Assembly: GCA_911728435.2 (NCBI GenBank)
Contig: OU452208.1
Location: forward strand, 2,604,001 to 2,668,000
Source: Apoderus coryli
Lineage: Eukaryota > Arthropoda > Insecta > Coleoptera > Attelabidae
Direction: 5' to 3'
DNA: 64,000 nt
This document shows positions 22,691 to 33,700 of this stretch, piece by piece. The position numbers and the translations under genes were made by a program. The notes below the pieces were generated by a model. The model was not told the origin of the DNA, searched no databases, and was given only the letters and a program-made list of their open reading frames with translations. Position 1 is the first letter of the stretch. Every line of letters begins with the position of its first letter.

Positions 22691-23469
22691 AGACTATAGT
22701 TTTCGAATTTTAAGAGCGATCAACCATTCACTTTGAAAACTAAAAATAAATCTTATATCTTTCAAAACATCTGAGATACACCACGATAACCATCAATTCT
22801 GGATACCTACCATGAGCCTATTACGTGACTGATCAACATAACTCTTACAAAGCTGCATTACAACATAGCACATCATAAAGAAAATAATATACAAAAAAAT
22901 TATATAAAAATATAACAAAGAAACTCTACAAACTACTATAATTTAAGAAATATATTAAGAGATTTCTCATTAGTTTACATAATATTTATTATTTGTTTAA
23001 ACACTAGATAGGGCTCTTTACATCATATTTAATAAAAAATTAACTTTATAAATTCGTTTTAACATTAAGTATTTTTTCAATTCGAAATTGCATTTTTTAT
23101 TTTTATTCAATTATCATCAACAATTTATATACTTGAATACTCTTTCCTCAATGTATGCCATTCTCTTAAATTATTATAACTACCTATTATTCAGTATAAA
23201 ATGAGACCCATCTAGTAGTTTATACAATAATATTCTTAATTAGTGCCATATAATTTATTAAAATTTATTTGGACGGTATCTTTTGAGACTAACGGGCGCA
23301 AAAAAAACTTGTTGGCCCAAAATATTAATACTTATTATTTATAATAGTAAGTCATAAGAAATTAAATTAGGTACACAAAATTAATACTTAATCAAAAATT
23401 TCATATAACATAACATTAATTATACGAGTATTATTAATATAATACGATATGACGCAATTTTTTGTTTAA
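22691..23469. other. Intergenic, nothing identified
   Basis: Very AT-rich; no ORF or repeat structure recognised. Confidence 0.5.
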
Positions 23470-25714
23470 AGCCGGCAACGGACGGTAAGCGATAATATAT
23501 CTTACATATTACACAAATATATATTGGTAATATTCCCGCATTCGTTGTGAGGGATTGTGCCTATGCTCTGGCGGAGCTGTTGTGTATATTGTTTAATAAA
23601 TCAATCTCATCACATGTATTTCCTGACGCCTGGAAAATAGCGCGAATATGCCCTGTACATAAAGCGAGCGATAACGATAGAATAACAAACTATCGCCCAA
23701 TTTCAATAATATCGAATTTTTCAAAGATTTTCGAAACGGTATTGCAGAACAAATTATTTAATCAAGTTAAAAACCTCATATTGTGGGAACAACACGGATT
23801 TTTTCAAAAGAGATCGACGGTATCTAACATCGCAGAATTTCTGCAGGCTACCTATCCCGCCCTTGGAAAAGGACTACAGATTGACGCCATATATACTGAC
23901 TTTTCAAAAGCATTTGATAGGATGGATCACACAATTATGCAACTTAAAATGAAAAATGTCGGCTTCACCCATAATCTAATAAAGTTTTTCCAATCATATT
24001 TATGCTCACGCAGGCTGTATGTCGAATATAACGGGTTCAGATCACATGATTTCACTGCGACCAGCGGAGCGCCCCAGGGAAGTAATCTCGCGCCCTTATT
24101 GTTCGCCATATACATAAATGACATTACACAAAATATTGGGAGTGAATGTGAATGTTTCGTGTTATTGAAAACTTGGAGGACTGTCAGGATCTACAGACCG
24201 ATTTGAACCGCCTCGTAATATGGTGTACAGAAAATAGAATTCCACTAAACATAGACAAATGTAAGTATGTGAGCTTTTGCAAGGGGAGGAATTTTCTTGA
24301 GATGAATCATAGTGTGGATGGGGCGGCCTTGGGGAGATGCGAGGTTGTCAGAGATCTTGAAGTTTGGGTTGATAGTGATTTGTCCTTTAACCATCATGTG
24401 GAGCGAATTGTGAATGATGCTATTCGAATTTTGGGTTTTATTGTCCGCTCTACTGTGGGTTTCCAAAGCGTGCCTTGTCTTGTGTCACTATACAACTCAC
24501 TAATTAGACCTAAATTGGAATATGCGTCGGTTGTTTGGTCCCCTATATGTCAGGTACATATAAATAAAATAGAAGCTGTCCAACGAAAATTTTTAACATA
24601 TTTATTTTAAAGTTAATGGCCACTTTACCCTACTAAAAACATTCGGATTTCAATCTCTAAACTATCGCAGAATTTATTCGTATCAGGTCTTCTTATTTAA
24701 GATTATTCATGCCATGGTTGACTGTCCTCGTCTTTTGCAACATATCAATATAAATGCTCCCCGACATAATGCTAGCAATAGCAACATATTTCGAGTACCT
24801 CAAGCACACACTAACTATGAGGGTAGAGCGCCGGTTTACAGAGCTTGCAGTTTGTCCAATTACCATAAAATACACAGATTTGTTGACTTTTTCAATGAAA
24901 ATTTTAACACTTTCAAGCGTCAGTTGCACGAATATCTAGTTTAAAGTTATAATTCTTATATTTTTTAGATTCATGTTGAGAAGGGAATTGTTTTTTTTTT
25001 ACTCAAGATATGGGTGGCGTGGCTTGTCAGCTTAGCGTACTCTTGGTTTTGTATTAATAATAATTAGTGTATTTTTTATTTTGTTCTTATTCGTAGTGTA
25101 GTCAGTATTTGGTGTTATATCTAAGTCTATAAATTGCATGGAATTATTATTTTTAAGTTGAAACATTGTAATTGTCTTGTAATTGGGTGTAAACCTCTTA
25201 GACATTAAAGATTTATTTATTTAAATATCGCTTTGCTTTAAAAAGTGCAGGTCGCATGGATGTTATAATATATATCCATAGCCCGGCGATATATTTCATG
25301 TTTGTACGAATATGCTTTTCATTTTTTTTCCCTGACTTTATAGTATTTGTAGTTTTCTAATAATTGAAGAATTCGTTAATTTCTATGAGAATGGACCATT
25401 TCATAGAAAGTGTGAGAAAATATCCATGTTTATGGAAAGTGGATACTAATGATAAAATTTAGTTCTGTCCTTCCGAAAATAATTTGTAAATCCTCCTCGT
25501 TCTTTTCAAAATTGTATATGATTAGATAACCAGTATCTTGGTTTTTCTTTTTGGTTAGTAGCAATAGCTGCTAAAAGATTGTCGCTTTCGGCTTCTAATT
25601 CTTCTTGTGATGAGCTACTAATGGTACCTAGTAACCAGCCATTAAAACCTACTAAACTAAATATACATTCTAGTAATATAGTATAGTATTATCGCTTACC
25701 GTCTGTTACCGGCT
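23470..25714 (-). mobile_element. Decayed PIF/Harbinger-type DNA transposon with a nested LINE
   Basis: 28-bp terminal inverted repeats (AGCCGGCAACGGACGGTAAG at left; two mismatches between ends) are flanked by TAA on both sides (23467-23469 and 25715-25717), the TWA target type of PIF/Harbinger. Inside the right part, the minus strand at about 25440-25640 reads SSSSQEELEAESDNLLAAIA, then KPRYWLSNH and YFRKDRTKFYH, which is like the N-terminal part of Harbinger-type transposases. The rest of the transposase is gone and a LINE occupies most of the interior. Confidence 0.65.
23510..25225 (+). pseudogene. LINE reverse transcriptase, nested, catalytic box lost
   Basis: The plus strand encodes LINE RT from IPAFVVRDCAYALAELL through WKIARICPVHK, YRPISIISNFSKIFE, IYTDFSKAFDRMDH and APQGSNLAPLLFAIYIND. 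A shift near 24150 then removes the catalytic (F/Y)ADD box. The second frame resumes at MFRVIENLEDCQ and runs through the thumb (PKLEYASVVWSPICQ) to a broken C-terminus (NAPRHNASNSNIFRVPQAHT). The 3' UTR ends near 25225 with ATTGTCTTGTAATTGGGTG and a TTTATTTATTT tail. Same family as the copies at 45545-45990 and 57105-58383. Confidence 0.88.
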
Positions 25715-26261
25715 TAAATCAATTTAATATTCTACAGATCTACAAAAATAAGTATTTCAGTTTATACTTTAAATAAGATGTAAGACACATGAATACAGAG
25801 AATTATCTATGATGCTAAATTTAGTTAAAAAGTAGATTAATGACTAATCTACATCTTAGGTGAAGCACCTCATCTCTTCAATGATTTTCCCACTTTTTAC
25901 AACTAATTTTGTGATATATTATAGTTCAAATATATCATATATATCTCTTTATTAGGCACTGAAACTACTTCGTTCGTTAAAATATACAGTTTGTACTTCT
26001 ACATACAAAATTAAATATGTACGAGATTCTAACACATTTTAATAGGTTAAGTTCGTAAATCCAAGTTCATAAATTGTATATAGACTAAAAATAATGGTCT
26101 TGATTATTATACAATTATGTAATAAAGGATACCTGAGAAAACGGTATAGATACAAAAATTTGGACACAAATAATGTTTTCTCATGACTTCTACAACGGGT
26201 AGGTGTGTAAAACCGTCAGTAAACCACATGAAAATATAAGTACTTATATTAGTTATTATTA
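25715..26261. other. Intergenic, nothing identified
   Basis: AT-rich sequence without coding or repeat signals I can name. Confidence 0.5.
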
Positions 26262-27744
26262 TACAGGGTTACTTGTAAGTAGACCTGAATATTTTAGGAC
26301 GTGATAGCAGGAGTAATAAGAAGTCAATTTGACTATATAGTCCCCTGGTCCAAAGTGGACCCTTTTCAAGATATTCGAATTTCTAAGATTTTTTGGAAAA
26401 GTGTCACTTTGAAGTCGAATATTTATAATATTTTTTTAATTTAGTCTCGTTTTGAAGATTTGTTGGTGGTTTTTTGTTAAAAATAAGGCACTTAATTGAA
26501 AGTAAAATTTAAAGTACCAGAAATCTGGTAATTACTGAAGCGAGAGCCCTTTAAATCTACATTAAATGTAAAATATTAACAACATTTTTATTTAAATCGA
26601 CGGTTTGTCAAAAATATTTGTGCAGATTATTTAAAAAACATCTACATGTTTCTAGCTATCCAAAAAGATAATATAATTGGCTTATCTGTGTATGATGTTT
26701 TGGTAAATTCGATAACAAAGCACTGAATTAGTCAAATCCCGACTAACGCTATTTCAATGTTTACCACTGTGGTGATTTAAAGCGTTGTGATTGGTCGTCT
26801 ACAACAACAGTATGCTCTTAGTGATCCCCGGTGGGGATTCCCCACTTAATTGTTAGTGTGCTTTCGTCATTTGTGGGCACGTAGAGCATGAATTGTAAAA
26901 TTATAAAAGAATTAATAAATAATTCGTTTCAACTCAATGTCTGTCTTTGTTTTACCCTTCCCACAAAATATCTTTATTAAAGTAAGTCCATTTTGAATGA
27001 TTTTTTAAGACTTCGTACACAGATAATCCAACAATTGATTAAATGCATAATATTATATTAAATTACTACTAAATAACAAAATAACAGTGTCTTTAACACA
27101 GCGAACTCGATGTATTGCATACAAATGACCAAAGCACACTAACAATTAAGTGGGGAATCCCCACCGGGGATCACTAGGAGCATAGTGTTGTAGACGACCA
27201 ATCACAACGCTTTAAATCACCACAGTGTTAAATATTGAAATAGCGTTAGTCGGGATTTGACTACTTCAGTGCTTTGTTATCGAATTTACCAAAAGATCGT
27301 ACACAGATAAGACAACTATTTTATCTTTTTGGATAGCTAAAAACATGTAGATGTTTTTTAAATAATCTGCACAATAAATGTTACTGAAATATTTTTGACA
27401 AACCGTCGATTTAAATAAAAGTGTTGTTAATATTTTACATTTAATGTAGATTTAAAGGGCTCCCGCTTCAGTAATTACCAGATTTCTGGTACTTTAAATT
27501 TTACTTTTAATTAAGTGCCTTATTTTTAACATAAAACCACAAAAAAATCGTCAAAACGAGACTAAATTAAAAAAATATTATAAATATTCGACTTCAAGGT
27601 GACACTTTCCCAAAAAATCTTAAAAATCCGAATATCTTGAAAACGGTCAACTTTGGACCAGGGTACTATATAGTCAAATTGGCTTCTTATGACTCCTGCT
27701 ATCACGTCCTAAAATATTCAGGTCTACTTACAAGTAACCCTGTA
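26262..27744. mobile_element. Long-inverted-repeat (foldback) element, TA ends
   Basis: Begins TACAGGGTTACTTGTAAG and ends with its complement, with TA at both boundaries. Arms are 612 bp (26262-26873) and 623 bp (27122-27744) and nearly identical. The 250-bp centre is AT-rich and non-coding. The inner arm ends contain a GC-rich motif GATCCCCGGTGGGGATTCCC. Non-autonomous; a Tc1/mariner-type TA target is likely. Confidence 0.85.
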
Positions 27745-28089
27745 TATATAACTTGGTGGTAAATTTTTACTAATATTACGATTAAATTAAACATTCAAAT
27801 AAAATTACAGATGGGCAACAAAATAAAATAATCACAATTAGATGCAAAACCGTTAGGTGCATTTATATACGAAATATTGTTAAACTTTCATAAACTGGGA
27901 ATCTTAATTTAATATTTAATTAAAGTAATTAGGAATTCCCTAATTTATTGCTTATTTAAATATTTGTTGTTACAATAACTGCATATTCTGTAAGATTTGT
28001 AATATTTATTTACAACCACATTAAATGCCTACTCACTTGGATTTAGAACTTAATACTTTATTACTAACATAAATGAATAACTAGTCATA
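27745..28089. other. Spacer between two foldback elements
   Basis: About 345 bp of AT-rich DNA; nothing recognised. Confidence 0.5.
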
Positions 28090-30291
28090 ATAGACGAGGG
28101 TCCATAATTTTAAAAATGGTAAAAAAATATAGTAGGATGATACCCATTGGAAAAGGTAGAGAATATAACAAAAATGAAAGGAAAAATAAATTATAGGCGA
28201 TCTGAGGTCGGGAAGGGGGTGACTTTTTAAGGCTAAAAAACGGTTAATCTCGATTTCCGGTAAAACTGCAAGTCCTATGAAAAAAAGTTAAATGGCAAAC
28301 TTGTAGGTAATAAAAAGATCTACAACTTTTGTATCGACACTTTTTTCACATAACCTCAAAATTTATGTGAAAAATTCGAATAACCGAGTTTTTGGTTTTT
28401 TATTTTTATCTTTGGCAAAAAAAAAAATATTTTTTCACGAAATTTGGTGAAAACTTACCTTTGTATGTCCTAAACATACAGTAATTTTTTTGATTTAAAA
28501 TATTCATTTTACTTAATATCGAAAAAGCACCCTAATTTTCAATCGAAAATTCTCACGTCAGAATATCTGCTTTTTTAAAAAAAGTTGGTGTGTTTTTTGT
28601 TCGTTGAAATCTCTACTTTCTGATGGTATAAAAAAAAAATACACTACTATGGTAAATGTTCTCAGAAAATGCAAATAATAAAAAAACTCGAATCCGAATT
28701 TTTTTTTTTAATCATTATGTATAATTTTGAGCTATTTATTAAAAATTACACTTTAATTACTCGAAAAACGTAAGGTTTCATGTTATATTGATAAACCAAA
28801 AAGTTGCTAATCGAAATATACTACTATAATTAACAACCAAATAAGTTAATATTTAATAAGACATCTACAATATTTTGAGAAAGTTTTCGAATCTGGTTTA
28901 AATTATATGCGTAGATACCTAGTTGTTGCTATTTTAAGATTACTTATATACCTGAGTGACCTTCGCAAATATTGCTTAAAACGATTTGCTGCAGCTGTGA
29001 AACTGGATGTAAAAGTTTAAAATGTGGCTGCGGAAAACATGGTTTAAAATGCACAAATTTATGCTCAAATTGTCATGGCTCTGAAACATGCTCCAATGTG
29101 GAAGAAAAAACCTACAAGGAAGTTGATGATTCAGATGAAATTGTTGATGAAGAACCAATGCTGACCGGAAATAATCTTGGAGACGAAGACGGTGATGGTC
29201 TTGAAGATTTCGAAGATCCACTAGAATCTAACGATGAAGAAATGCCATCAAAGAGACAAAAACTAATGGAGAAGTAATTAGAATGCAAGATAAATTATTT
29301 ATAAATAAAAAGATTATTGTATTTTAAAATATTATAATAAATAACGTCATCAGTAAAAAGTATTTAAATTCAATGGTACGATTTACATGTATATTTATCT
29401 ATTTGGAGATTTTCTATGACATAAATGTAATGAGAATTTAATAAGTCAACTTTATTACTGAAAAAAAAAATTGCAGCAGTCACTTTTTTTAGATGAAATC
29501 CTTTTTAAATCCTATTTTTAATATTTAGAACAACCATTTTCGCATGTCTTTTGCAATGTTGATGTTTTATGAATTTGTAAATCTTACGTTTTTCGAGTAA
29601 TTAAAGTGTAAATTTTAATAAATAGCTCAAAATTATATATAATGATTCAAAAATTTTTTTTTCAGATTTGAGTTTTTTTCATTATTTGTATTTTCTGAGA
29701 ACATTTACCATAGTAGTGTATATTTTTTTTATACCATCAGAAAGTAGAGATTTCAACGAACAAAAAACACACCAACTTTTTTAAAAAAGCAGATATTTTG
29801 ACGTGAGAATTTTCGATTGAAAATTATGGTGCTTTTACGATATTAAGTCAAAATAAGGTGAAAAAATGAATATTTCAAATCAAAAAAATTACTGTATGTT
29901 TGGGACATATAAAAGTAAGTTTTCACCAAATTTCGTGAAAAAATAAATTGTTTTGCAAAAGGAAAAAAATAAAAAACCAAAAACTCCGTTATTCGAATTT
30001 TTCACATAAATTTTGAGGTTATGTGAAAAAAGTGTCAATACAAAAGTTGTAGATCTTTTTATTACCTACAACTTTGCCATTTAACTTTTTTTCATACGAC
30101 TTGCAGTTTTACCGGAAATCGCGATTAACCGTTTGTTACCCTTAAAAACTCACCCCCTCCCCCTTCCCGACCACAGGTCGCCCGTAATTTATTTTTCCTT
30201 TCATTTTTGTTATATTCTCTACCTTTTCCAATGAGTTTCATCCTACTAGATTTTTTTTTTGGTTTCAAAAATTATCGACCCTGGTCTGTAA
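28090..30291. mobile_element. Long-inverted-repeat element with a CXC-domain ORF remnant
   Basis: Arms of about 690-710 bp (28090-28780 and about 29583-30291) are inverted copies. The outer ends share GGGTC-ATAATTTT and then AGTAGGATGA. The central 800 bp holds the coding remnant described separately. It lies 270 bp beyond the Mcr stop codon. Confidence 0.8.
28958..29277 (+). pseudogene. CXC (tesmin/TSO1-like) zinc domain remnant of a transposon protein
   Basis: The open frame follows a TGA at 28955-28957 and has no ATG (the first likely initiator is TTG at 28972), so it is the 3' end of a longer lost ORF rather than a gene. It encodes LLKTICCSCETGCKSLKCGC, a short link, LKCTNLCSNCHGSETCSN, and then an acidic tail with EDGDGLEDFEDPLESNDEE and a basic end. 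The cysteine spacing is that of a CXC/CRC zinc-binding domain. In insects, such domains commonly sit at the C-terminus of transposon-linked proteins. The position exactly between two inverted arms supports that. Confidence 0.7.
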
Positions 30292-30562
30292 TATTAAGAA
30301 CCAATCCCAAGTTTGGGATTAGTTCTAAAGCTAATATGTCATATTTTAGTTGTCACAAAATATCGAATTAACACTTAATAATAGATAACCTCACATATTT
30401 GGTTAATCTAATAAAACCCGTTTCAATATCTTTGTTCTTAATTCCACATTTGTCGCTCTTTTTAATTAGGTAAACAATAAAATGTGTGAGGTGCTGTGTC
30501 TTAATATCCATTATCTATATCAATATAAATATCAACAACGGTTTTTGTTTGAACTAAATATT
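30292..30562. other. Mcr 3' flank
   Basis: Should contain the Mcr 3' UTR on the minus strand. I see no AATAAA on that strand here; an ATTAAA variant near 30460 is a weak candidate. Confidence 0.35.
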
Positions 30563-30765
30563 TCAAAAAGTTCTAATAACATCATCATACCTAAAATATC
30601 TTACAATTAATGCGATGCTGGTAAAAAGTATCGTATAGAACGGTATTTTCAGCGTTGTAGCAAAGTTGTATATCTCACAATAGGGACATTGGCTGCTACC
30701 ACATACTTGACAAATATCCAACACGTACGTGGTCAGAGAATCCAGAAGAGTTTCATTGAAGCGCT
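30563..30765 (-). CDS. Mcr: Mcr terminal exon
   Basis: Acceptor TTTATTGCAG; 66 codons and TGA. It encodes RFNETLLDSLTTYVLDICQ, the Cys cluster, then a hydrophobic stretch (IPFYTILFTSIALIV) and a short basic/polar tail. The hydrophobic tail could be a membrane anchor. A donor-like GTAAGA lies inside the tail near 30606. Confidence 0.9.
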
Positions 30766-33700
30766 CTGCAATAAAAGTTTATAACATTTTAGTTGTGAAC
30801 CTGTTTTTTTTTTTTTTAATAAAAATCTTGCATTATATGCACATTTGTCGCGGGTGTCTTGTAAAGTCACTGCGTTTATTGATTCCTTCAAACAAGTTTA
30901 TCGCCCACACTCATTCAGTGAAACTGATGACGCGACGATGAGACCCGGAAGGTTGCGCCAGCATTCTAAAAAGAGAGCTTAAAAAGATGAGTGCAAAAAT
31001 TCTATTAAATTCTGACAGTGTTTATTAAATTTGAATTACATATTTTAACTATTATAGATATTAGCAGGTAGTAAATTAACGTCTCAGGTTTTATTGCTCA
31101 TTTATTGGGGGTGATTTTAGCATGTTTTGTAGGTATATAATGGGAAATTCGCAACATGTGTGCTTTGGTTGTTTTTCTGAAGGCCATAAAATATAATACA
31201 TTCTCAATTATACTTAAGGAATTGAAAATCATCATCATATTTTACAAAAAAATTTTCAAAGATGTGGAGAGAGAGAGCAAAAATGTAAAGTTTGAACATC
31301 CATGTTCTAATTTCCCAAAAAAATATGTTACGAAATTATATTTTAGGTTAAGAGGGGAATCTGAAATGGTTACTTACAAAAATGTCCGATGGTGGCGCTA
31401 GTGAATCTCATTGAATATCAAATTATTCATTTCTTAACTTAGAGTAATTTTCTAGAATATTTTAATACATTCTTCTCCTCAATAGGTGTCGCCAAAAATT
31501 AATACATAGTGGCTATTTTGCGTAAATTATTTTCACATCCTTTTTTGTGCTAGCATTCTTATACGTTCGATGCTTATCTTCGCTTAGACCAGTTATAGTT
31601 ATATACTATTATACATAAAAAGGATGAATGTAAAAAAACTGGTTTTATTTACGATAAATAGTCAAGATTTTTAAATATTTTCAACATATTATTTTTTTGC
31701 CAAGCCTCTAAATTTTCACAAATTGATGATTTGTGTGAAAACCGTAAAACATAGGTATATGACACCTTAAACTGAATCCCAGTTATTTTTGAGGGACTAT
31801 TAAATACTCCAATACAGGGTGTTCTATTTAAAAAACCAGAACTATGATAATACATGCTTATCTCTTCTTTGGACCGACCTGTATGCTTGCAGTGTTTTTC
31901 AAAATGTATTAGGTTAGCCCTGTTGTTTTAGTTTGTCAGTTTCAAAACCATGAGATGTTTTTTTCATGCATCAAAGAGTGTCTTTCCTAACTATGATAAT
32001 ACATACTTATCTATTCTTTGGACCGCCCTGTATGCTTGCAGTGTTTTTCAAAATGTATTAGGTTAGCCCTGTTGTTTTAGTTTGTCAGTTTCAAAACCAT
32101 GAGGCGTTTATTTCATGCATCAAAGAGTGTCTTTCCTAATAGTATACAATGTGTCCAGAAACTAATGGACCAAGCGAAAGCCACAAATTGTAGAGCAGAT
32201 TTCATGGCAAACTTCTAATGCGAAATTGCTTCCGAAAGCAGTTATAGTTTTTAAAAGAAAGCGAAAGCGCCTTTAGCCATTGGAGTGAAAGGTGACAAAG
32301 ATATTTCCCTAAATAGAAGCATTCGTTAGCCATACACTGCTGAATTAAATATGCGAACATAGGCGTCCAAACGGGTATCAACGGACATTTCTAATAAAAA
32401 CTTCTTTGTCACTAACTTTTCGAGAATTCTGAGATCATTCTTAGGAAATATGAGGTATTCTTATCTCAAGATGATAGAATGCTGCATTTTTGAGAAAAAT
32501 TAAGTTTTAGTTTAATATGCGGTTTAACATAGTACCTATCTATTTGATTTACGATTGGTACATTACTTATTTTAACAGTAAAAATTTAAAAAATTAAGTA
32601 GGGTATTAGGTATTGTGAGTATTTACAGGGTGTCACAAATATAAGAAATGAATCATAGTTGTGTTTTTTTAAATGGAATGCCCTGTATATGAATATATTT
32701 TTAGATTCCCCGTTCAAAATAAACCTAACTTTCATTAAAGTACATCTCACCTAAACCTGACAGTTTTTTAAATATTTAAATTTTTATAAAAATATAGACA
32801 TAATATGAATGAAAAAATTCACACCTAATTGTTTGTTCTTTTTAAGCCAGTCTGGGCTGATAAATATACCCACTCATCACTTGTTACGCTAAATATAAAA
32901 AGCCCCCAATACTAAATACAGGGTGTCCAATAATATAACTTATATGAACGTAAAGTTAAATTCTAAATAACTTGTTTATTTCAAATGGAACACCCAGTAT
33001 AAGAGGTCAAAATTAGATGCATAAAGTAATTATCTGTCAAATATTATAATACTTTCCTATGAATAACTTTTGACGTTTTTGTGGAAAATGCACATATTCA
33101 TGATATTAGGCGATTTTGAAATTGAATCTCTTAGTTTCATGTAGACCACCCTGTATTTAATGATGCAAAAATTAAAGTTTTCTTATAGATATGTATACTT
33201 ATCTTTAATTTTGCATGGAAGAGGCACACATATTGGCAATAAGAGGAAGAATTTTCAAAATTATAATATTTATCAAGTCAGCCATGAGAATTTGAGAAGA
33301 AGAGAATACATTTTTGTAATTTAATATTTACTGTCAAATAGTCGGTTGAAAATTCTTACCTAAGAGTTGAGAATTTTTCATAAAACAGTTTTTTATCTGT
33401 GACATTTGATTTAAGTCACTTCAATTCAAAAATGCGAACCTATTCCAAAGGAGAAAGCATACACATGATTTTTATTCTGGGAGAATGGTCCAAAAACGCT
33501 TTACTGGAATCGCGAGTTTACGCTCAAAGGTTCCTGGCGCAAAATCACCCCAAAAAAGCGGTCTTCGAGAGGCTGTTAAGGCAGTTTAACGAAAGATACC
33601 ACCCAAATACAGTGCAACTGCATCAAGAACTTTTCAATATTGATTTTAAATCGTGTTGAATTTTGTAAATGGGCCAGGAACAAAATCATCGCAAATGAAA

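Noticed and set aside
28972..29277. A 101-residue cysteine-rich protein as a stand-alone host gene
   Set aside because: There is no ATG (the frame starts after a TGA with a TTG), and it sits exactly between the arms of a foldback element; better read as a transposon remnant.
31156..31401. An 81-residue plus-strand frame
   Set aside because: Low-complexity Lys/Ile/Phe-rich translation of AT-rich intron; no supporting signal.
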